Below are positions 1-11,558 of a DNA stretch of 64,000 nucleotides, piece after piece (position 1 is the first letter of the stretch; every line of letters begins with the position of its first letter). Position numbers and translations under genes: made by a program. This DNA is from Colletotrichum lupini (taxonomy: Eukaryota; Ascomycota; Sordariomycetes; Glomerellales; Glomerellaceae): the NCBI RefSeq assembly GCF_023278565.1, contig NC_064673.1, positions 1,984,001 to 2,048,000 on the forward strand, written 5' to 3'. The notes under the pieces were generated by a model. The model was not told the DNA's origin. It ran no database searches and was given only the letters and a program-made list of their open reading frames with translations.

Positions 1-1059
1 TGGCCGCCGTCACCGTCACCCGCACTCCACCAGAAGGTCCGTCCAGTCCTCACCTGCCTCATCCCCGTCCCGTTCACTTTCCTTCCCTCGCCTACGCGCA
101 GATCTGCCACCTCTCCCGGCGGCGTCGCTTCGCATTTACCCCTCGTCATCTCTCATCTCTGGAACCTTTTTTTTTCCCTCGTGATTGCTCCCTTCAACAT
201 CAACCCTCCACCGCCCCTTCTTTTCCTTCCTTCATCTACGCCCAGAGTTCAATCCCCACTGATGAACCACGTCAGGTCCGCTTAGATTGATTTACTTCAG
301 TCTGCCTTCACCCTCGCTGACCCTGAATCACAATAGAACAGGCGGGCCAGCAGACGGCGCGAAAAACCGACAAGCCAATTCCGACCCGACTCAGCTGCGA
401 GCTCTTGTCACCTTTCTACGGATACGCTAGTGATTAACCTCTTCAACGACTCGATAGCCCGAACCGACCACGGCCAGGGCTCCCTCATTCGGGCATCGTC
501 ATCCGTCACTGCCGACTTGTTACCTACGACTCGGCCACTGAGGAATTTCTTCCTCTCTCATCTTACCGCCAATTTGTTCACCCGACCGACATCCGATTGT
601 TGGCTTGGCTGACTTTTATTTCCACTCCATCATAACGTCAAGACGAACGCCCGAACCACATCTATCTCTTTTTTTTTCCCCTTCAAACCTTCGTTTCACT
701 TTTGATTCTTTCTCCAGTCGCGAGTCGCATCGCAAGGTCACTCGCTGTTCTCCGTACTCACTCCGACCAACTGTTGTACCCTGCGTCACCAACGTCAAGG
801 TTCAACCTACCTAATCAGTGGCGTTGTCTCTTTGAGCCTTGAACAACGCTCTGGCCGGAACTTGCAAATTCAACCCCCATCCACTTCTCGTCCAGCAACA
901 AAAAATTGCCGAACTCCAAATCGGCGGATCAAATTTTCGAGTCCCTCATCCGCGCCCGCATTCCACCTCGACAGACCGAGACCCATTCATACCTGCCACG
1001 AGGCCGAGGAACCCTCCTAATTCGCAACCTCGCCGGACTCTGCAGCCCAATCCATCGCC
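1..1059. other. Upstream region of the first gene; no gene recognised
   Basis: This stretch is rich in C and T runs on the plus strand, as promoters and leaders of filamentous fungi often are. The open frames in it are short, overlap each other and show no recognisable protein. It most likely holds the promoter and a long 5' leader of the F-box-like gene that starts at 1060. Confidence 0.5.
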
Positions 1060-2546
1060 ATGGCAAACCGAGAATTCGTGGGTCTATCTGTTTTCTGCTT
1101 TACTTTTGTTGCACGCTAATCCATAGTCAGGAGATCATGCCATGGGAGTGCCGTGATGTCGAGGATCAGGCCGAAGCCTACTACAATCAGCCTCTCAGGT
1201 CATCGAATCAGGCTCTCGCTGAGGAGAATGCGAAGCTGAAGAAACTGCTCCGAGAAAACGGCATCTCTTGGTCACCCGTATCCGCCAACTACCAGAACCT
1301 CCAAGCAGGTGCCAGGCGGAAACAAGACCCCTCTTCAAGAACTCGCTCCTTTCCGTACCTTCCAACAGAGGTCCTCCTGCGCATTCTCAAGTACTCGATG
1401 ACCTCGAAGGACACGATTATCGACCCCTTGACGAAACTCACGCCGGACAACCTCACAGCACAGGAGAAAAGCCGCGGTAATCAAATCGCCATCCACTTCT
1501 TGGCGACATGCAAGGCGATGCACGACGAAGGCAGCCGTATGTTCTGGAGCCACAACACTTTCACTTTCACGAATGAACATGCCGTCAGAAACTTTGCCGA
1601 GCTGGACTTTGGATTCCGAAAGGACATCAAGCATGTCAACTTCCGCATCGTCGCCCAGTTTTATGACGACAAGAAGCGAAAGCACAAGCTTGAGCGATCC
1701 TACCACCCGTCTCTGAAGAGCGACATCACACTGCGGACGATTCCTCGCGTCAGTGAGCGAACCTATGCCCGTGGCGGCTTCCGCTGCTACACGTGGGCTC
1801 AAGTGACGGATTTCCTGCGTGCCCTCCGTCCTCCCTTCGATCCCAAGCATGACAAAAAGCTAGTCCGTCCCAAGCTGCTTCCTGGCCTTGAGTCGCTTAG
1901 GATTGACTTGGTGAACTTTATCGACGACTTTCTGCCTATGCCTAGCAGCGACCTGCACGACGTGGCATCACACGAGCTCGGTTGTTCTCTGAATGAGTTG
2001 CAGGTCACCGGTCTTCCGATTGACGATGCTGGCAGCAAGGCCACCGCAGAGCTTACTGGGCTTCTGCGCGACGAGGGCCTCTTTCTTGCTGGCTTGCCCT
2101 CGTTTGTTCAAGTCAAAAACTCCCTGAAGCCTCTGCCGGGCATCTCGAGCTGCGCGCGTGTTGTTCGGGCCTGGAAGACAATAAAGGCAAAGCGGGAAGA
2201 CGACGGTGATTCCGACTCTGACCCTGGAAATGAAACTGATGAAGGCCACTATCATCCTAAGGAGCCCATCATGCCTCCTGCGCCCCGTGAGACAGGCCAT
2301 CCCAAGTCCGCGCCTAGCCGTCGGGACTTGACGATCTGGAAGAGGGTGCCCAAGAGCCGCGACGGGGATGGTGATGACCGCCAGTGGACCGAGTTCTGCC
2401 GCAGCAGTGGCTACCCCATGGAGGACATTGAGGATATGATGGGCGACGATGACGAGCTTGGCATCTGCCCGTGTTGTGGCGAACCGCACCCTAGTCTCTT
2501 GGACCTCCTCGAGACGGACAACGAGGAGGATATTCAAGAGGACTAA
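1060..2546 (+). CDS. F-box-like protein with leucine-rich coil and C-terminal CxxC motif
   Basis: Two exons, 1060-1077 and 1131-2546, give 477 residues. The intron at 1078-1130 (53 nt) starts GTGGGT, has a CTAAT branch-like site and ends in CAG. I chose this model because the ATG at 1060 has a good context (GCCATGG) and the join is in frame; a start at the ATG at 1137 without the intron is the alternative. Around residues 30-50 there is a short leucine-rich coil (AEENAKLKKLL). Around residues 80-105 lies an F-box-like segment (LPTEVLLRILKYS), which in fungi usually binds Skp1 in an SCF ubiquitin ligase. The C-terminal third is charged and ends with a CPCC motif before an acidic tail. The substrate and role are unknown. 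The F-box call rests on one short motif. Confidence 0.72.
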
Positions 2547-3017
2547 AGTACACGTTCGACTCAGTTGAGTAGGCGGCATTTGGTGGCGTTATTTGGAATG
2601 AGGGGCCCGAGCATGTCTAATGAAGGAGAGCAACATGGCGAGGCACCGTTACACATGGTATTCGGGATATGAACAGGGATCATGATTCATCGGAGGGAAA
2701 AGCTCACGGAGTTACTTTGCACAGGTCACGAGATTATGATACCACATTTTGCTCAGGGCACATAGATACCATGGTTAGCCATTAATAAGGCGTATGAGGC
2801 CAGCCTCTGTCTCAGACAGAAAGTCTGGTAAAATCAAATTCTTCTCTACTTGTGCTTCCCTACCTAAGCACCTCCGCCGTCCCCGATTCTGCGCTTGAAG
2901 GTGACGTTCCTCCAACGTAACTGGGTCGCTGCCCCTGCTCTCAAACTTCAAAGGTTAGTTCCCATGTTTCTCCGGTAGAGAACAAACCTGCTCTAAACTC
3001 AGCACACTCGATGCCTC
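2547..3017. other. Convergent intergenic spacer
   Basis: This holds the 3' ends of two genes facing each other. No further gene, RNA or repeat was seen. Confidence 0.5.
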
Positions 3018-3698
3018 TTACAGAAGTCTGTTAAGTTGAAGCACTTTGCGACGCAACTCTGTCTCCACGTTAGCAAGTCGACCTACCTTGGTTCCGACAT
3101 CAGTCTGGAGACTTGAAAAGACCTCGCGGAGTTTATATACGTCCCATCCTGAGTTGGCCCTGGACTGCCGGGAGGGCGTGATGTCTTCGTTGCACATTGC
3201 TGCTCGACGTCGACGATAGTCATCGCTGTTCCACCCACGTCCGGAAAACGAAGAGTAACTCGTCCAAGAGTCTGGGTACCGTCCTCCATTCCTCTTGCGC
3301 TCCGCGTCGTCGAGGATGCGGTCCACGTCGTACTTTTCTCTCTGCACCTCGACGATAGTATGGTCGAGGATATTCATGTCCTGGTGGGATCGTGTGATCA
3401 TGGCGGCTAGTTTATACGGGTCCCACGTTGCGTCGATCTCGGCATGGGAGACGCGGAGGGGGTTCGTCACGGAGTCGAGGGTGGGTGGGTTCTGGTAGGG
3501 GTTGGGGAGGAGGTAGTGGGCGTCCCAGTCTGTTGCGAGTTCGGGGGAGCTTAGGGTCGGCATGCAGGATTCGTAGTCTGGGCGGGCGCGGAGGAGGTCG
3601 AGGGCTTCGAGGTTGGGAGCGTGGATGGGACCGGAGGTTGAAGTATAGGCTGTTACGCCTCGAGGGGGGTAGGTTATGGATGGGGATGGGGAGGACAT
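3018..3698 (-). CDS. Unknown protein, 226 residues
   Basis: Single open exon from the ATG at 3698 to a TAA at 3018. I do not recognise a family. The N-terminal third is rich in proline, serine and threonine. The middle and C-terminal parts are charged and probably helical, with a run of Arg/Asp around residues 120-170 and a heptad-like leucine/valine pattern at the C-terminus (VETELRRKVLQLNRLL), suggesting a short coiled coil. There is no signal peptide or membrane segment. Upstream, on the same strand, 3741-3782 looks like a short 5'-leader intron: donor GTAAGT, branch ACTAAT, acceptor CTAG. This supports the region being transcribed, although 42 nt is at the short limit for a fungal intron. 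The length and codon pattern look like a real gene; the function cannot be inferred. Confidence 0.6.
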   Translation of the reverse strand: MSSPSPSITYPPRGVTAYTSTSGPIHAPNLEALDLLRARPDYESCMPTLSSPELATDWDAHYLLPNPYQNPPTLDSVTNPLRVSHAEIDATWDPYKLAAMITRSHQDMNILDHTIVEVQREKYDVDRILDDAERKRNGGRYPDSWTSYSSFSGRGWNSDDYRRRRAAMCNEDITPSRQSRANSGWDVYKLREVFSSLQTDVGTKVGRLANVETELRRKVLQLNRLL

Positions 3699-3782
3699 AG
3701 TTGAGCTTGGAGGCTGTGGGAATGGATTGGGTGGTGGTGTCTAGAGAGGATATTAGTTATGTGCTGGGGGTGAGTCACTTAC

Positions 3783-6019
3783 CTTGCCTGAATGGTTAGT
3801 CGTAGACTGCAGTGAGCAGTGTGAGTTGACGACTTTGATGAGTTCAAACTAGTCTAAGACGGCGGAATGTAGATCGATAGATATAAGATCGTACTCTTGT
3901 GACTTGCTTTTAGGAGAGCTCTCGATTTGCTGCTTTTGATTTCATTGTTGTTTTTCCGTCCACACGCCCTGACGCTTTTAGCTCCTTTCAACCACTATCT
4001 CAAAGATCATTGTTGTTGGATACTCGGAGACAATGAGCGACAATATGGTTTACCAAAGACCCAGACCCTTGAAATGATGGAATATGAAAGCTCTATTGTT
4101 CAAGTTGCAAACAGCTCGTATTTGAGCACTGCGTTAACGTACCACAAAAGGAATGAATTACTGGTCTTTGAGGCTGAATATTGTCAACCAACTGTAAATG
4201 GATTCCATGATTCTAGACTAAAGTTCAAGTTGTACTATTTACTTACTTCGAGTCTTGATCAGGCAGAGTTGAGAAACTCCTCGTTCCGTGGATGCTAGGT
4301 GCTTTGACTGGGAACACCTTGATTGAACGCGACATGGGGGTTATAACTTCATGCTAGACGCGACTTTCGCGCCAAGTTCTCGTCTCGCAACCGTGAAAGC
4401 GTTCTCTTAACCTTATCGCCATGTCCGGATAGCAACTCCCAAGACAGGACGTTGACGTCGACCCATCCCCGGCACTAACCATCCGTTTAGGCAAGGCCAG
4501 CGAACGCTGCTATCCGTAGCGTTCCTGTTGACGAAAGCCAGACCCGCCCGAAGCCCCTAGGTTCATAGACGTAATTAACCTTAATAGCGCAGCCATTCTA
4601 TTCTGCAACCAACTAGCGCGCTAGTTGCAAGGGTCTAGGTGGGGGTTGCTTTTTGACGTTGGAAATGGTATCCGCAATTGGATTGAATTTGTTCTTTGGG
4701 AATGGAGACCAGAGAGCCGGGCTCAGCTCAGCGCTCAGGCATCGAACCATTCATGTGCTTTTTCATTGATGCTCGGTGATGTCCACATTCAGGTAAGTGC
4801 TTGAGTCTTTGGTAATTGCTGTTGATCGACTTGCCGCTTCCCGATGCTTGACTCACGATCCGCAGTGTACTTGCCCGAGTTTTCGACTTTTGCCCATGAG
4901 GATTACGTACTTATCACATATTTAGCAAAGAAGTCTGAAAAGCAACTCCTTCAACAACCTGATAACAGGTTGCATATTCTTTCCAACTATACATAACTCC
5001 GTGCTCCTCTCGACGCTTAATGGCCGAAGAGTTCCGAGTGCAACTTTGCGCCCACGTGTGACATCGGGGAAGATCCACCACATCCCGCAGCTCGCCTCCA
5101 TTGGGGTTGGATGCGCAGCAATCAAGTGCCGCGCTGAAAGCCATAAATTCTTAAACTATCCCGGTATGCCGCATAGGTCTCCGAGCCAGGGGGCGGCTGT
5201 ACCAAGACCTAAGCGACCTTGACAGATGCAACTTCACTAGGAGCAAACTTGCAAAGCGATGGCGTCCCCCGGGTAAGGTATGTGACGAACAAGGGGGGAA
5301 AGGAGGATTTATGTGATTCTGTGTTGAAGAGTCTAGCGTGGAGTAACAAGTCTAGGTATGGACATTGTCGGTATTAGCGAAGGGCCCCGGACGACGCTAG
5401 GCCAGGAGAGGGCGCAAGGAGTCAAGGCTCAGAAAGCGAGGCGAATGGGAAAGCCGCCTCAAGTCGGGATGTGGATGTGCGGGCTATTGCGTTCCTAGCA
5501 TCGTGGGTTTCTCTACTGATTCTTTGGGCAGGTCTCAACGATATGTCTAGTCTTTTTCTTGTCTTTCAGTCCACCCTTCCGAGTCAGCACAGTCAGGTGC
5601 CCACTATATAGCCCGAGGGAAGCGAGATCAGGGGAGGAGGGGGGAACAATAACGCCCCAGTGCGAGTCATTGCCCTTTCGAGCGAGAATCGTAGGCGCGT
5701 TTTCCCATGCGTTGAAACTCAATGTGACCTTATCCCTGTTTGCATTGCTTGTTGCAAGAGCGAGCGAAAGAGAGAAAGCGATAGAGTGGGTTAAGCAAAG
5801 TGAAGCGAGGAGCAGTATCTCGAGTTTAAACATGGCCTGTATTCCTCTTTTCCTCTGCCCCTCCCAATCTCTCGGAATTCTTCTGTTTCTTTTCGTTTTC
5901 TCTTCCCACCCCCGGCACGGTGCACTCCGCCAAAGTCACCAGGAAAAGCCTCTCAGGCCAAACCGACGCGATCGCACCCTTTCGGCATCCCGAACGACGA
6001 CGGAGAGAATTCTCCCCAC
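3783..6019. other. Gene-poor spacer of about 2.2 kb
   Basis: It contains several open frames of 60-180 codons on both strands, but none has a recognisable domain, a convincing start context or splice sites, and they overlap one another. The left end is the promoter of the unknown gene on the minus strand; the right end, rich in C and T, is the promoter of the rhodopsin-like gene. An 18-bp perfect palindrome lies at 4610-4627. Confidence 0.45.
4610..4627. repeat. 18-bp perfect palindrome
   Basis: The sequence CAACTAGCGCGCTAGTTG reads the same on both strands. It could be a protein-binding site or chance; nothing nearby explains it. Confidence 0.7.
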
Positions 6020-7410
6020 ATGCAGTACACCAAGATGCCTATTGTGCCTCAGGCTTCGGCGTATCTTATTGCCAACTCGGTGGTGGCTTTCGTGACAGTG
6101 TTGGTGGTTGCGCTTCGGGTCGTCTCTCGTGTGCTGGCGGGATCTAGGCTGGGCTGGGATGACTACTTTACGTTGTTGGCTGTTCCTCAGGGGATTGCTT
6201 TGTTGGTGATACAAGGACTTTGTGAGCATCCTACAAAACTGTGCCGTGGAGGCTCAAAGATGGGTTGTCTGGAGAATATGTTGCTAAAACTTGGCTACAG
6301 GGACGTCCGCCGGTCTTGGATATGAGCTTTCGCAGGTCGAGGCGAACTGGACGTTTTTGGATTCTGTGAGTTTCCCTATCAACTCGATCTCATAACTCGC
6401 TGTGAGATTATGGGGGCTACTCGGATCTCATCGGTTGCTAATCATGACGGCAAATCGTAGCTCTTCCTCCCTTCAGATACCATCTTTGGCTTCGTCAGCC
6501 TAACGACGAAGCTCAGCGTTCTCTTCTTCTACCTCCGCGTCTTCACGAGCCCGCCTATGCGCTTGGCGACCAAAATGACCTTCCTCATCGTCATTCTCTG
6601 GGGCATCGGTAACATCCTTCAGACTCTGCTGGTCTGCCACATCACCAACGGCAAATGGCACGCGACGAATAAGGACATTTGCCGCGAGCACGAGGCAAGC
6701 ATCCTTTCGACAGGGCTGTTCAATTGCATCACCAACACTGTCATCATGTTGGTCCCGCTTTACACGATTTGGAGCTTGAAGAAGGTCAGCGTGTCGACGC
6801 GGTGGGGGCTGAGTGGTGTGTTCTTGTTGAATCTCATGTGAGTTGTGGTTCCCCTCCATCAACAGCGGCGGATCGATAAAGCGTTGTTTTGAATGAACGA
6901 GCGTCGTTGTCTAACATTTTCCGATCTAGTGCCATCATCGCCTCCATCGTCAGGCTCCGCATCATGATCGATGTCTACAGTTTAGAACAAGTCGTCCGCA
7001 ACATGCCCGCCGCGACCTTCCTTACGGTCCTTGAAACGAACCTCACCATCCTCTGCAACTCCCTGCCGATGCTGCTCCCGCTCTGGGCCTTTTGGAAGCA
7101 CCGCCGCTTCGAGACGGACGAGTACGTGTCGCGGCTGGGCGGCAATAGCCAATCGTGCAAACACGAGCACCTGGTGGAGGACTTGACGAACGGAATTCCG
7201 CTCGAGACGATGTACGGCAAGAATGATGTGCACTTTACGACGACGGTGATCGGGAGGGGGGAGTTGAGGAGGCGGTCGAATGGGACGGACGAGGATGATA
7301 TTTCGGAGACGGAGTCGACGCAAAGGCTGCCCCGGAATGCGCAGGCGATTACGATTGAGACGAAGTGGTCTATTGTGGAAGAGACGACCAAGGACGGTGG
7401 GAGGGCTTGA
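6020..7410 (+). CDS. Fungal rhodopsin-like integral membrane protein (Pth11-like group)
   Basis: Four exons: 6020-6221, 6301-6365, 6461-6837 and 6930-7410. The introns all start GTGAG; the last has a CTAAC branch site at 6911. Together they encode 374 residues in one frame. The protein begins with a membrane helix, has the LGWDDYFTLLA segment typical of the fungal rhodopsin-like domain after it, and continues with about six more hydrophobic helices, including one carrying the LTTKLSVLFFYLRVF pattern and a conserved-looking cysteine pair (VCHITNGKW and ICREHE). The last 90 residues are hydrophilic and cytoplasmic by prediction. Members of this family are orphan seven-helix plasma-membrane proteins; the Pth11 relatives act in surface sensing. 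This one lacks a visible N-terminal CFEM domain. The next methionine (6035) could also be the start. The ligand is unknown. Confidence 0.87.
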
Positions 7411-8719
7411 GTCATATTCCCTTTGTGAGGCTTTTTGTAAAAATATGAAATGATAATGAAATATTCCCCTATGAGCAGTGACAAGAGGTTCAAAATAGCG
7501 ACGGGCAGCAAGCAACCGTGATGGAGACGAAGTAAATGGGCAGAGGGCTAATCTAGAGTCTCTCGAAACATTTGCAGACAATCATGTCAACATGATTAGG
7601 AATGACCGATTGAAGTCAAAGCTATTGCTACCCTACGTTCTCTAACGTTTCATCTCTCTTCTGGAAGCTCTTTCAGATGAACGGAGAACCTGCGATTGTC
7701 GAGGGCTAGTGCAGGGATCTTCCTAGGACCTGATCTAGGATGTCATCAGTTCTTTCGAGATCGCCGACGATCTTCGGGAGTACAGACGCTGATTTATTCG
7801 CTAAAGTTTTCCCAAAAGCTTCACTTGCCGAAACAAGGTCTGTGCTAGACTGTGTTCCCACTGATATCGCGGTATACGACCTACATAGGCACGTCCTATA
7901 TCGCACGCCATAGACTGAGGCTCATGATAATGAGGCCAGCGGTGCTATTCAAGCCCAGGCACGCTACCGTGGGATCGGTACCAGTGCACACAGCCTTTCC
8001 TGTGCCGCCATTCACATTACAGGGGCTTTCTCCTTACGTTCCTCAAGCTAGGATAACTTAAATTTGGTGCCGTCATAGCTGTTTACTGAGCCAAAGTAGT
8101 CGATGCGGTCCGATCTTTGCGGGGACCGTAGATCTCTATCTAAACTGAGTCTGTCATTTGCAAGACACGCGACTTGTTCAGTCCGAAAAAGCTTGTTGGG
8201 TCGCGTCGACAAAGCTTGAGGCTTTGGAGGCGACGAGTGCCACCGTTCGCAAGGCCGACTAGATTCGGGTAGTCTCGAGCATTACGTTCCTGAGAGCTAT
8301 GCCCCTTAAACTGTCTGCAAGGATGCACTAAAAAAACCGGACGCGAAAACAGAAGATTGACGTTGGCAGAAAAGTATAAGGTGGAAGAAAGGAATGGTAA
8401 TATTGGGGGCGATGAATGTTTACAGTTCACCATATTGTGAGCGGCTGCCCACCGGCTCATTTCACCGGACAAGATCTAGCATCGATCATTGCCGGGAGAT
8501 TATCCAGGATAATGGGTTTGACTTTTCTCTCATGGATCATGCCATCCACATTCAGCAATTGGAGGAACTCAAGTCTGGATTGGGAACGTCTGCCTTGACG
8601 ACACTACTTAGACATGAAGATTAATCGGCTTTGTACTAGTTACTGCAAAACAAATATGTACACGAATAGTTCAGAAGCCTTGTACAAATGTATCTCTACT
8701 TCCTCGGGTCTGCGGCTAA
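7411..8719. other. Spacer between convergent genes; no gene recognised
   Basis: It has only short open frames (60-110 codons) without domains or splice support. I see no RNA gene or repeat. It must hold the 3' ends of the rhodopsin-like gene and the esterase gene. Confidence 0.45.
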
Positions 8720-10503
8720 TCAGTAGACGGGCATCTTGAAGGCATCGAAAGTGTACATCCAGCTGTCAATAGAAGCCTGGTCGTAAACACAATCGAAGGA
8801 AGCCCCATCGTTAGACCACAAAGGCCGCATGGGCCAGCGGCAGAGCGTGTCGATGCCAACACCCGTGTTGTTCAACGTCGCCGGGGCAGCATCCTTCTCA
8901 ACCCACTCGATCACAGTCTGCAGCGTCGTCTGAGGCCATCCGCCACCAGGCTGGTTCGAGTTGGCACCGCAGTGGGCGCCGCCAGGAACAAGGTACAGCC
9001 TGTAAAACTCGTCCATGGCTGCACCGCTCTCGTTGAAGCCCTGACCCGGGAACATGATGCTCCGCACAGACTCGTAATAGTGGACCGACGAGGCGGCGGG
9101 GATGGAATCGTCCTGCTCGCCGTGGATGTGCAGGATCTTGCCACCAGCGGACTGGATTCCGCTGAGGTCCGGGTGCGTCGTCTGCAGCGAGTCGGCGTAC
9201 TTGTTCATGCCGTAGAGCATCCAGTCACGAAGAGTATCGGCGGTAACGTTAGCCAGGGTACCGAGGTCGCTGGTGTCGCGGAGCTGGAGGTATCGGGCGA
9301 CCCATTCGCCGCCGAGGCCGGAGATGCTCAGGCCCCAGGTCTGCGTTGCCTCGTCAAAGGAGGCCGTCGCGTCGGAGAATGCTGAACCGGGTTGGTAGTT
9401 GAGGTAGACGCGCTTGCCCGTGGAGTCGTGGAGGCCGTCGTAGTAGTCCTTGACCAAAGTCGCGGCCTCGGTGGTGACGGTACCGTTCTGTGCCGGGCTT
9501 GCCGGGGTAGGGAAGCCGGGGCCGGTGCTAGCGGCTTTAGCGGGACAGGAGTAGGCTTGTCCGATGGTGGTGTTGAAGTCGAATGTGTTCTTGCAGAGGT
9601 CGGAGCGGGCGATGACGCCGTCGGTCTTGCCATCGAGGGGATCGCAGGCAGCGATGGTCATGTTGAGGATCTTTTCGAGTTCGCAGCTAGGAGGGAAGTA
9701 GTTTCGGGTTTGCTCCATGACGTTGGCCGTCAAATGGTTGACCTGCTGCTGTCCGTCTTAGGCGATTGTCAGTACCATAGGAAGAAAAGACAACGTTAGA
9801 AATGTTACTTACATCTGAAAGCAGGCGCACCAATGGCAAGACCGTCAAACTGGTCTGCGAACCGCTGTGCCTGACTCCACCCCTCACGGCCTCCCTCCGA
9901 GCAGCCTTGGTAGTAAGAATAGATCTTCTGGTCGGCGGCAACACTGTAGAACTTCTTGGTGAACTCCTTGCTCAGCGTAGCCAGCTCATTGTGTGCCTGG
10001 TACCCAAACATATAGACGGACTGCCAGTTGACAGTACCATTTGCCGCGAGGAAGACAGCGTCCCACTGCGTGTTGAAGTCCCCAAAGCCACCATCTGTGA
10101 TGCCAGACACGGCGCCCACGATGATACCCGTGGGGATATACTGGCTTCCAGAGTTGATGGCCAGGCCACCACCGCCAGTCAAGACATAGCGGTTCTGGAA
10201 GGCGTCGGGAGAGGGCACCCAGTATGTTACGTGAACCTTGTCGCCGGTGAGGCCGTCGTGGGAGTAGGCGAAGGTGACGTTGCAGTACTCGATGGTGGCA
10301 GAGGGATACCACTCGGAGGAGACGGAGGCGTTGCTGACAACCGAGGTCACGACGGAGGACGCGTCGATGGTGATGCCGGGGATGAAGCCGCTCGCGGGGA
10401 GAGCTTCTTGCGCGTGGGCAGTCGTACAGACGTCGGCGAGGGTTGCGGCGTTGACGAAAGCCGGAGCGACTGCGGCCGCAAGGGCCCAAATAGGGGAAGG
10501 CAT
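8720..10503 (-). CDS. Secreted tannase/feruloyl esterase family protein
   Basis: Two exons on the minus strand, 10503-9813 and 9756-8720, joined over a 56-nt intron (donor GTAAGT, acceptor TAAG), give 575 residues. The join produces the family-typical sequence APAFRYGQQQVNHL. Residues 1-20 are a signal peptide, so the enzyme is exported. The nucleophile elbow is GCSEGGREG with Cys201-Ser202; the HGEQDD segment near residues 443-447 supplies the probable acid, and His492-Cys493 (GGAHCG) supplies the base. The paired CS...HC arrangement, in which a disulfide ties the Ser and His loops, is a hallmark of this family. Members cleave ester bonds of gallate or hydroxycinnamates in plant polyphenols and cell walls. 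Substrate preference cannot be told from sequence alone. I start at 10503 rather than further upstream because this places the signal peptide at the N-terminus. A Zn2Cys6 regulator lies upstream on the same strand. Confidence 0.92.
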
Positions 10504-11558
10504 GTTGACGAACGTTCTGGGTGAGTAACGAATTCTCTCTCTTTTATCCACAACGAGAGACAGAACTGGGAATGCCCGTGACTTCGACTACATGTCGGGT
10601 CTCGTATGGGGAAATGTTCTTCATGATATATGACCATTGTTTGTTAGATGGGCCCCTTTGTCCCCTCTGCCATACGGAAAAGCCGAGCTTCCCTTCCATC
10701 TGCCCGGACCTGCCATAGTGGTTCGCTCCTGGAATCTCGTCAGTTTGAGCGTCTGTCGAAACAACAGTACGACGTTGGACTCGTGCAAAGGACGAAAAGG
10801 CCGCTCTGGTAGGGGGGCGCTGGCCGGAGTGCCGTGGAGCAAAAGCGAGCCGGCGATCGCCCGGCTTTTATTCCTCTCGGTCTTGCCCCACAGTGGAGCA
10901 AGACCGGAGGCGTGGAGGAGGGTGATGTGAACGTGTGGCACGGCGCAAGTGCCGCTTTAGCGGCGTTCGGATCACCCCCATCGCCACTCTGGGACTGGAG
11001 CTACGGCACCAGCCTCTCGGCAGCTAGGCCATGGTGGCGGATGACATTGCTGAAGCTAGAAGGTCTCACGAGGGTGATCATGGGTGTTTCTAAAGGGGAG
11101 GTGGTATCCTTCCAGTTCTTTGATTCATCATCAGGAGGGTGAAGCCCACGCAAGCCTGATCTCCGAGCGAGGCAGTTTTGGCTCGGCCGAAATCTCGGGG
11201 TGTTTCACGCGTAAGTTGATTCGTACGCTACTCATGCTCACAAACACAAGCACAGAATCTGGGGTTTCCCATAGGCGAACGCCGAAAATTACCCAAAACC
11301 TAGAATCAACCTCACAAACACGTTTCTGGTGGATCGTTGACCGATCTTCGCATATGGAGACGCTGTCAAATAAACTCAGATCTGGCTATGGAGCTGTCCC
11401 GGGGGCATGTGGGATGCCGAAGGTGGATGCTACTCAGATCCAACGCGGGACACGCATGCAAGTCTAAAAGTTCCTTGTTCATGTTTATTCCTTTGGGCCA
11501 GTAAATGCAGACTTGCCAAGAAGGGCAAAGGGGAATCTCATTCGTTATCGTTGTAGTG
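10504..11558. other. Esterase promoter region and 3' flank of the regulator
   Basis: About 1 kb between two genes on the minus strand. It should hold the promoter of the esterase gene. The open frames here are short and overlap on both strands without recognisable domains. I could not assign any binding site with confidence. Confidence 0.5.

Noticed and set aside
3927..4298. A 123-codon frame starting with a hydrophobic segment, possible secreted protein
   Set aside because: No splice or promoter support, no cysteine pattern or domain; it lies in AT-richer spacer DNA where such frames arise by chance.
5559..6095. A 178-codon plus-strand frame before the rhodopsin-like gene
   Set aside because: It overlaps the start of the well-supported membrane protein gene in another frame and looks like promoter and leader sequence rich in Ser, Pro and Arg codons.
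9802..10524. A 240-codon open frame on the plus strand
   Set aside because: It is antisense to the esterase exon, which has clear catalytic motifs, a signal peptide and splice sites; GC-rich coding DNA often leaves such a shadow.
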